NCBI GenBank assembly: GCA_016926235.1
Contig: JAFGOZ010000093.1
Span: forward strand, 1 to 11,985
DNA length: 11,985 nucleotides
DNA from: Bacteroidales bacterium
Lineage (GTDB): Bacteria > Bacteroidota > Bacteroidia > Bacteroidales > UBA10428
Reading direction: 5' to 3'
The position numbers and the translations under genes are program-made. Below, in pieces: positions 7,099 to 11,985 of the stretch. Below the pieces are notes generated by a model. The model did not search any database and was not told the DNA's origin. It saw only the letters and a program-made list of their open reading frames with translations. Numbering within the stretch: position 1 is the first letter of the stretch; the number at the start of each line of letters is the position of its first letter.

Positions 7099-7878
7099 GT
7101 GACGGAATCATTTCTAAAAGTGGAAGGCTTATCTAAATCGTTTGGGGGGCTCAAGGCGGTTCAAAATGTCAGTTTTCAGATTGGTCGCAATGAGATGGTT
7201 GGTTTGATCGGTCCAAATGGGGCAGGTAAATCGACAACGATCCGTCTTCTATCTAGCATTATTAAACCAACCTCCGGCAAAATAACATTCAAGGGCAAAA
7301 ATATTATCGGAAAACCCATATATGAAATAGTAAATAAAGGGATAGCCTCTACCTTTCAGGTGGTAAAACCATTTCGCCATTTACCTGTCTATGCAAATGT
7401 TATGGTGGCTTGCCTCAGCAATAGATCAAGAAAAAAGGGGGAATGGGTCAAAACAGTTGAATTACGGGCTCGTGATGCTTTAGAGTTTTGTGGCATTGCT
7501 GATCTTGCCCTTGAGCCGGCATCGATTCTTTCACATGGTGATCTTAAACGATTAGAACTGGCCAGGGCAATTGCTACTGAGCCAGAATTATTACTGCTCG
7601 ATGAACCCTTTGGTGGGTTAAATCCCGCCGAGACATCACTCATTGCCAGGTCATTGAAGAGGCTTCACAAAGGAGGTCGCTTTGGGCGATTGCATAGCGA
7701 AGGCCCTGCAATGCTTATTGTGGAACATAAGCTTTCAGACTTAATGCCGATATTAGACCGTGTTATCGTGATTAATTTTGGTGAAATAATAGCAGAGGGA
7801 ACACCTGAGGAGATAGTGAAAAATCCCGCTGTCGTCGAAGCATATATTGGAAAGGAGGTGAGCAAATTTGTATCTTGA
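7099..7878 (+). CDS. livG: Liv-type ABC transporter ATPase LivG
   Basis: Cytoplasmic ATPase subunit that, with LivF, drives the LivHM permease. Counting from GTG 7099 (259 residues; 261 from ATG 7093): Walker A GPNGAGKST at 38-46, Q-loop Gln near 87, signature motif 144-148, Walker B LLLLDEP at 164-170, H-loop His near 210. Two oddities: the signature reads LSHGD where LivG proteins usually have LSYGQ, and the stretch before the H-loop (about 190-203, HKGGRFGRLHSEGPAML) is about ten residues longer than the family's usual linker. The C-terminal part typical of LivG (GEIIAEGTPEEIVKNPAVVEAYIG) is present. It overlaps livF by 11 bases. The family call is firm; the start is uncertain by two codons. 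Confidence 0.92.
   Translation: MTESFLKVEGLSKSFGGLKAVQNVSFQIGRNEMVGLIGPNGAGKSTTIRLLSSIIKPTSGKITFKGKNIIGKPIYEIVNKGIASTFQVVKPFRHLPVYANVMVACLSNRSRKKGEWVKTVELRARDALEFCGIADLALEPASILSHGDLKRLELARAIATEPELLLLDEPFGGLNPAETSLIARSLKRLHKGGRFGRLHSEGPAMLIVEHKLSDLMPILDRVIVINFGEIIAEGTPEEIVKNPAVVEAYIGKEVSKFVS
7851..7860 (+). promoter_or_regulatory. Strong ribosome binding site that fixes the TTG start of livF
   Basis: AAAGGAGGTG, close to a full anti-16S match, lies 7 bases before TTG 7868. No in-frame ATG lies near, and the protein from TTG begins exactly as LivF family members do (LEIKDVTVLY). Confidence 0.8.
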
Positions 7879-8617
7879 AATAAAAGATGTGACTGTCCTG
7901 TATGATAGGGCTATGGTTTTGAATAATGTCAGTTTGAATGTGAATCTTGGTGAATTAGTGAGTCTGGTTGGGCCAAATGGGGCCGGGAAAAGTACACTCC
8001 TTCGAGCTGTTTCTGGATTGGTGAAATGGGAAAAGGATACACTAAAAGGCACAACTTTAGGTAAAATAACCATAAAAGGCAGTGTGATGTTTGATGGGGA
8101 AGAATTGATGGGACTGCCAGCTCATGAAATTGTCGAAAAGGGGTTGGTTTTATGTCCGGAAAGAGGCAGGCCGTTCAAGGAAATGACCGTAGAGGAGAAT
8201 TTAGATGCAGGAGCATTCCTTTGTAAGGACAAGAAACTGATAAATAGAACTAAAGATCAAGTTTATCAACTCTTTCCAGTATTAAAGGATAGAAGAAATC
8301 AGGTATCGGGAACTTTATCAGGTGGGGAACGGACAATGCTCTCCATTGGTCGGTCGCTGATGTCTCAAGCCAAGTTATTATTGATAGATGAGCCATCAAC
8401 AGGATTAGCTCCGATAGTAAAACAAGATCTATTTTCACGTATAAAGGATGTTCATAGCTTAGGGATAACAATTCTTTTGATAGAACAAGATATTAGCTTT
8501 GCCTTTGATCTGGCTACAAGAAATTATGTATTATCTCAAGGAAAGATGGTGGCCGAAGGAACACCTGATGAGTTGCTTGCAGAAGAAACAATAAGAAAAA
8601 CTTATTTGGGATTATAA
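7868..8617 (+). CDS. livF: Liv-type ABC transporter ATPase LivF
   Basis: Second ATPase of the importer, 249 residues from a TTG start. Walker A GPNGAGKST at 35-43, the LivF-typical region before helical contacts (CPERGRPFKEMTVEENL, about 96-112), signature LSGGE at 150-154, Walker B LLLIDEP at 170-176, and LLIEQD (203-208), in which the H-loop His is replaced by Gln as is normal for LivF. Between Walker A and the next strand (about 51-70) there is a longer basic segment than in most LivF proteins. It closes the liv unit: 188 non-coding bases follow before the dehydrogenase. Confidence 0.93.
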   Translation: MYLEIKDVTVLYDRAMVLNNVSLNVNLGELVSLVGPNGAGKSTLLRAVSGLVKWEKDTLKGTTLGKITIKGSVMFDGEELMGLPAHEIVEKGLVLCPERGRPFKEMTVEENLDAGAFLCKDKKLINRTKDQVYQLFPVLKDRRNQVSGTLSGGERTMLSIGRSLMSQAKLLLIDEPSTGLAPIVKQDLFSRIKDVHSLGITILLIEQDISFAFDLATRNYVLSQGKMVAEGTPDELLAEETIRKTYLGL

Positions 8618-8805
8618 TGAATTTATTTTACAGCCAAATGGAATAGAGGACAGATTAATCGCTACAATTCCCAGGTGGGCAACAAGAAAAAAGCTGACCG
8701 GGAAATAATTAAAGAGATTATCAATTAGGAAAAATACAATTTAACCCATGATCCCAAACAGGATGTTTGTGGATTCTGGTAGCATTGAATTAAAGGGGAG
8801 AAGAT
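8618..8805. other. Intergenic gap with an orphan reading frame
   Basis: This gap separates transport and activation genes from the oxidation genes. One forward frame is open for 35 codons (8621-8725) and stops at TAG 8726-8728. Its translation has a protein-like, Lys/Glu-rich tail (KKKADREIIKEIIN), but there is no ATG and no binding site, and an in-frame TGA lies at 8618-8620. It may be the worn 3' end of a lost gene. The rest holds a hairpin (8751-8774). TACAAT (8735-8740) resembles a -10 box, but no -35 box is found at proper distance. Confidence 0.35.
8751..8774 (+). promoter_or_regulatory. Hairpin upstream of the acyl-CoA dehydrogenase gene
   Basis: ATCCCAAACA (8751-8760) pairs with TGTTTGTGGAT (8764-8774) with one bulged T and a 3-base loop. 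No T run follows, so it does not look like an intrinsic terminator. It ends about 20 bases before the binding site GGGGAG and could affect message stability or act as a protein site. Function not shown. Confidence 0.35.
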
Positions 8806-9951
8806 GTGGATTTTGCTCTATCCGAAGAACATAAAATGATACAGGAATCGGCAAGGAAATTTCTACAAAATGAACTGGAACCGGTGGTAGACTTAATGGA
8901 AAAAGAAGAGAAGTTCCCTTTTGAAGTTTATAGAGAAGCCGGAAAATTAGGATTTTTAGGTCCCTTTTTCCCGGTTGAATATGGAGGGGGCGGCTCTGAT
9001 CTTCTTACTAACGCCATTATAGTAGAGGAGATGACCAAGATAAATTGTGGTTTTGCTTTATCAGTCGACGTTTCTATGATCTATTTTGGTTATAATTTAT
9101 TGAAACAGGGCACCGAGGAACAAAAAAAGAGATATCTTCCTCCTCTGATCAAGGGAGAAAAGATCGGTTGTTTCTGTCTCTCTGAACCCAATGCCGGGTC
9201 CGATGCATTGGCTATTCAGACTATTGCCACTCAAAACGGTGATTTTTATCGTATAAATGGATCCAAAATATTTATAACCAATGCCCCCATCTCTGATTTC
9301 TTTATGGTAGTCACCCGGACTGGTGAAAGAGAAGGTATAACAGGAGGAACTACTTTTATATTAGAAAAGGGCCTTAAGGGAATGGACGTGGTACAGATGC
9401 ATGGCAAATTGGGTTGTAAAAGTTCACCAACGGGTGAAATTTATTTTGATGATGTGGTTGTTCCTAAAAGTCAGATCTTGGGAGGTCAGGAAGGAAGAGG
9501 GTTTATCGGCATGATGAACTCTTTGGATATGGAAAGGACAATTGCTCCTGCACTGATTATAGGCATGGCCCAGGATTGCTTGGATCGCTCTATCGCTTAT
9601 GCAAAAGAGAGGATACAGTTTGGGCAACCGATTGCAGAATACCAGTTAATTCAGGCAAAGTTAGCTGAAATGTCAATAGGGATTGAAATGGCTCGAACCT
9701 ATTTGTACCGGCTGATCTGGATGGTGGAACAGGGAATGAATGTGACTAAAGAAGCTGCTATTCTTAAACATTTTTCATCTGCTATGACAACGAAAGTAGC
9801 CCTGGAAGCTATTCAGATTCACGGGGGTTACGGATATATGGAAGAGTATCGGGTAGAAAGAGCCCTTCGAGATGCGAAACTGATGGAGATTGGAGGGGGA
9901 ACCAATGAGATCCAATTATTGATTATTGCACGAGAGCTTTTAAAAGACTGA
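8806..9951 (+). CDS. Acyl-CoA dehydrogenase (FAD-dependent, isovaleryl-CoA/long-chain-type active site)
   Basis: Removes two hydrogens from an acyl-CoA to give the enoyl-CoA, passing electrons through FAD, normally to electron-transfer flavoprotein. 381 residues, standard length. GTG start with GGGGAG just upstream; the N-terminus MDFALSEEHKMI is family-typical. PROSITE-like signature 1 is CLSEPNAGSDALA (124-136) and signature 2 IHGGYGYMEEYRVERALRD (338-356). At the place where short- and medium-chain enzymes carry the catalytic Glu (YEGT), this protein has G364 within EIGGGTNEIQ (361-370). Isovaleryl-CoA and long-chain dehydrogenases share that pattern and use a Glu on an earlier helix, and E243 in LDMER (240-244) fits that place. 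It is therefore probably active with the relocated base, perhaps on a branched or bulky substrate. No etfAB is in the window. Confidence 0.93.
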   Translation: MDFALSEEHKMIQESARKFLQNELEPVVDLMEKEEKFPFEVYREAGKLGFLGPFFPVEYGGGGSDLLTNAIIVEEMTKINCGFALSVDVSMIYFGYNLLKQGTEEQKKRYLPPLIKGEKIGCFCLSEPNAGSDALAIQTIATQNGDFYRINGSKIFITNAPISDFFMVVTRTGEREGITGGTTFILEKGLKGMDVVQMHGKLGCKSSPTGEIYFDDVVVPKSQILGGQEGRGFIGMMNSLDMERTIAPALIIGMAQDCLDRSIAYAKERIQFGQPIAEYQLIQAKLAEMSIGIEMARTYLYRLIWMVEQGMNVTKEAAILKHFSSAMTTKVALEAIQIHGGYGYMEEYRVERALRDAKLMEIGGGTNEIQLLIIARELLKD

Positions 9952-9990
9952 AATTAGTATTCGCAGATTGCGTAGAGGAAGGATTATACA

Positions 9991-10893
9991 GTGCTTACTC
10001 ACAAGAGAAGAAATGAGGTTGTTATCAGTGAAAAAGAAGCTGCATCTTGGATCAAAGATGGTATGACTATCGGTATTGGAGGATTACTCAGTTCTAGTCA
10101 CCCGATGGCAATCATTAGACAACTCATTAAGAATAAAACAAAAAACTTGACGGTTATAGCAGGTTCGGCTGGATTGGAATTGGATTTGTTGATTGGTGCA
10201 GGCAGTGTAAGAAAGGTCATCATTTCCCTGATGACCGGCGAAGTTATTGCGACTGTAGGACCCATGTTTCGAAGAGCGGTACAACGGGGTGAGGTTGAAA
10301 TATGGGAGGTGGATGAGAGTATGTATGCTGCTGGTTTACAGGCGGCTGCACTTGGAATCCCATTTATTCCCTCAAAGGCGGGAATAGGAACATCTTTTCC
10401 TGAAATAAACCCTGATCTCAAGATATTTAATGACCCAATAACGGATGAGCTTTTATTGGCTGTTCCTGCCTTAAAACTGGATATAGCAATTTTGCACGCA
10501 GCTTATTCAGATCCTTATGGAAACGTTCAGCATGTAGGGACCGGCTTCGCCGATCGAGCATTGTATCGAGCAGCGGAAAAGGTAATTGTTCAAGTTGAAA
10601 AGTTAGTCCCTAACGAAGAGATCAAAAAGAATCCAAGTGCAACATCGATACCTGGCGCGGATAGGATTATTCGTGCTCCTTTTGGGGCTCACCCGGGTTC
10701 CAGCCCAGGCTTTTATTTGGAAGACAAAGACCATATGAAAGAGTACCAATCAGCAGCCAGTCTCACAGTAAAGGAGGACGATCCGAAATATCTGGAGGAT
10801 TACCTTGACCGGTATATCCATGAACATGAGACTAATCTTGACTACCTTGAAAAGATAGGAGTTAGAAGGCTCCTATCCCTTTACGAGTATTGA
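9991..10893 (+). CDS. CoA-transferase family I alpha subunit, IpdA/GctA-like
   Basis: 300 residues from a GTG start with AGAGGAAGG 8 bases upstream. Family I alpha features: the Gly-rich N-terminal segment GMTIGIGG (24-31), SSSHPMAIIR (34-43), TVIAGSAG (54-61), and the middle block GLQAAALGIPFIPSKAGIGT (115-134). Glutaconate CoA-transferase (GctA) moves CoA between acids; IpdA, a close relative, forms with IpdB a hydrolase that opens a ring beta-diketone CoA ester in steroid breakdown. E106 in IWEVDES (104-110) lies where, from memory of the IpdA sequence, its essential Glu (E105) sits in a REMDEGM context. With the beta subunit lacking the transferase Glu, the hydrolase reading is attractive. 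The beta gene follows after 43 bases, so they form one heteromeric enzyme. Superfamily is sure, reaction is not. Confidence 0.88.
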   Translation: MLTHKRRNEVVISEKEAASWIKDGMTIGIGGLLSSSHPMAIIRQLIKNKTKNLTVIAGSAGLELDLLIGAGSVRKVIISLMTGEVIATVGPMFRRAVQRGEVEIWEVDESMYAAGLQAAALGIPFIPSKAGIGTSFPEINPDLKIFNDPITDELLLAVPALKLDIAILHAAYSDPYGNVQHVGTGFADRALYRAAEKVIVQVEKLVPNEEIKKNPSATSIPGADRIIRAPFGAHPGSSPGFYLEDKDHMKEYQSAASLTVKEDDPKYLEDYLDRYIHEHETNLDYLEKIGVRRLLSLYEY

Positions 10894-10936
10894 TGTTAGC
10901 CATATCTACTTGATATTATGAAAGATTAAGGAAACA

Positions 10937-11743
10937 ATGGAAATGAAGAAGAAATATTCGGATGATTACAGTATTCAGGAGTTAATGGCAGTATTTCTTT
11001 CACATGACCTCAAAGATGGAGAGATAGCTCATTTGGGAGCGAATCAACCCATTCCTCGAGCTGCGGTTTTACTGGCTCATCTTATGCATGCCCCAAACAT
11101 GAAAATCTCACAATCATTGACTATCTCCAATCTGATCAACGAACCTGTTCCGCAACCCTATTCGGAGTTTTTTACTGATTGGAGAAGAGCACGCTGGGCA
11201 GAGTCTTACCGATTGGGACATGAGGTGTTTTCGGATGTCAAGAGATTTGCTGATTTCTTCTTTCTGGGTGCGATCCAAATTGATAAATACGGCAATATTA
11301 ATCTGATCGGAACCGGAAATAATTATAGGCAGTTAATATTTAGAGGTCCGGGTTCAGGAGCTAGTGCTGTAGCATCTACCTATTGCAAACGTATCTATCT
11401 TATTTCTAATACCCATCAAAAAAGGTTTTTCGTTGAAAAGTGTGACTTTATATCAGCGGTTGGCTGGGGTAATGGTGGTAAAAATGCCCGAAAGGAGTTG
11501 GGATTGCCAGGGGGAGGTCCTAAATACGTCCTGACCCCTCTCTGTGTAATGGACTTTGAACCCGAAACCAAAAAGATGAGATTAAAATCAATGCATCCCG
11601 GTGTTGAATTGGAAGAGATTATTAAGAATACTGGGTTTGAATTAGTGATCCCATCTGAGTTGCCTTATACCGAGCCGCCAAGCATAGAAGAAATCGAAAT
11701 CATCAGAACCAGAATTGATCTGGGAGGAACATTGCGAAAATGA
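10937..11743 (+). CDS. CoA-transferase family I beta subunit, IpdB/GctB-like, without the transferase Glu
   Basis: 268 residues, normal for the family; ATG preceded by AAGGA. Partner of the alpha subunit upstream. Family blocks: GAIQIDKYGNINL (111-123), FRGPGSGA (135-142), HQKRFFVEKCDFIS (160-173), ELGLPGGGPKYVLT (187-200), MHPGVELEEIIKNTGFEL (219-236). In glutaconate CoA-transferase the catalytic Glu follows the APxxHII strand in VESG. Here the same strand reads APNMKISQSLTIS (52-64), with S60 at the Glu place and no Glu within several residues. IpdB of mycobacteria also lacks this Glu, and its HPGV and KRxFVE blocks resemble those here. I therefore infer a C-C bond hydrolase or other thioester enzyme rather than a transferase. 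The alignment is by eye, so a misplacement by a few residues is possible, but no Glu occurs from 55 to 68. Confidence 0.88.
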   Translation: MEMKKKYSDDYSIQELMAVFLSHDLKDGEIAHLGANQPIPRAAVLLAHLMHAPNMKISQSLTISNLINEPVPQPYSEFFTDWRRARWAESYRLGHEVFSDVKRFADFFFLGAIQIDKYGNINLIGTGNNYRQLIFRGPGSGASAVASTYCKRIYLISNTHQKRFFVEKCDFISAVGWGNGGKNARKELGLPGGGPKYVLTPLCVMDFEPETKKMRLKSMHPGVELEEIIKNTGFELVIPSELPYTEPPSIEEIEIIRTRIDLGGTLRK

Positions 11744-11914
11744 TCTGTTTTTGGAGGCATATTAAAACGTTGACCATTTTTAAAGTATACATCTAGGAAT
11801 TAGAGGCTAATTAACATATGAACAATAACTTGTTAAAATAACCGGATTATTATGTTGCTTTGGCAAATTATAAGAATGGTTATTAATATGTTTCATAAGG
11901 AAAGGAGGTAATGG
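11744..11914. other. Intergenic gap before the thiolase-like gene
   Basis: 171 AT-rich bases. I see no convincing promoter: TTGACC (11770-11775) lacks a -10 box at suitable distance. No GC-rich stem with a T run was seen. Only the ribosome binding site AAAGGAGG (11901-11908) near its end is clear. Confidence 0.5.
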
Positions 11915-11985
11915 ATGAGTGATCTCAGAGGAAATATCGCAATTGTAGGAATCGGAGAGATTCCGACGGCCAGGTATCCAGAAAC
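11915..11985 (+). CDS. Thiolase-like protein, SCP-x/lipid-transfer type (5' end only)
   Basis: The ATG at 11915 stands 6 bases after AAAGGAGG; the ATG at 11911 is in another frame and stops after three codons. The 23 visible codons read MSDLRGNIAIVGIGEIPTAR and on. The IAIVGIGEIP opening is characteristic of the SCP-x-like thiolase superfamily (thiolases and retro-aldolases such as Ltp2), less so of classical FadA thiolases. It would cleave a beta-ketoacyl-CoA or a beta-hydroxyacyl-CoA side chain at the end of the route. The active-site Cys and His lie beyond the window, so activity cannot be judged. Confidence 0.7.
   Translation, partial: MSDLRGNIAIVGIGEIPTARYPE

Noticed and set aside
7669..7677. 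Internal AAAGGAGGT inside livG as a start site for another gene
   Set aside because: No start codon at proper distance opens a meaningful frame; the bases simply encode Lys-Gly-Gly-Arg.
8804..8839. ATG two bases before the dehydrogenase GTG as the true start
   Set aside because: It is in another frame and stops after 11 codons; the GTG frame gives the exact family N-terminus.
11770..11792. TTGACC with TATACAT as a promoter before the thiolase gene
   Set aside because: The spacer is only about 10 bases, too short for a sigma-A promoter, and no other -10 lies at 16-18 bases.

Overview
The window is a one-directional (+ strand) catabolic gene cluster from an AT-rich bacterium. Strong Shine-Dalgarno sites (AAGGAGG type) sit before most genes, and several starts are GTG or TTG. 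Together with the gene content (uptake, CoA activation and beta-oxidation of an organic acid, with no oxygenase in view), this suggests an anaerobe, most easily an anaerobic Firmicute of the Clostridia/Peptococcaceae kind. A low-GC deltaproteobacterial or other diderm anaerobe is not excluded: the solute-binding protein seems to carry a signal peptidase I site and no lipobox. The taxonomic statement is an inference from style, not from a marker gene.

Layout. Positions 1-93 hold a possible 3' end of an upstream gene that I do not recognise. Positions 94-599 are a very AT-rich leader with a good sigma-A-type promoter (347-375), a small inverted repeat (108-124) and a possible 24-codon leader ORF whose stop overlaps the next start. 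Then come a 401-residue regulator made of two complete TetR-like units in tandem (600-1805), an operator-like palindrome (1818-1840), a Liv-type periplasmic binding protein (1874-3259), a perfect 14-bp hairpin (3271-3305), permeases LivH (3361-4242) and LivM (4242-5321, with an added C-terminal CxxC...CxxC knuckle), an acyl-CoA synthetase (5399-7096), ATPases LivG (7099-7878) and LivF (7868-8617), a 188-base gap with an orphan reading frame and a hairpin, an acyl-CoA dehydrogenase (8806-9951), a two-subunit family I CoA-transferase-fold enzyme (9991-10893 and 10937-11743), and the first 71 bases of a thiolase-like gene (11915 to the window end).

How it may work together. The ABC transporter would import a carboxylic acid. 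The ligase, encoded between the permease and ATPase genes, would convert it to a CoA thioester, the dehydrogenase would introduce a double bond, and the CoA-transferase-fold enzyme and thiolase would finish the breakdown. The tandem TetR protein would sense an acyl-CoA or the acid. The most interesting point is that the beta subunit of the 'CoA transferase' appears to lack the catalytic glutamate of true transferases, while the alpha subunit keeps a Glu in the context used by IpdA. The pair therefore looks more like the IpdAB ring-opening hydrolase of steroid degradation than a glutaconate CoA-transferase, which raises the possibility that the cluster degrades an alicyclic or polycyclic acid without oxygen. 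The substrate itself cannot be read from the sequence.
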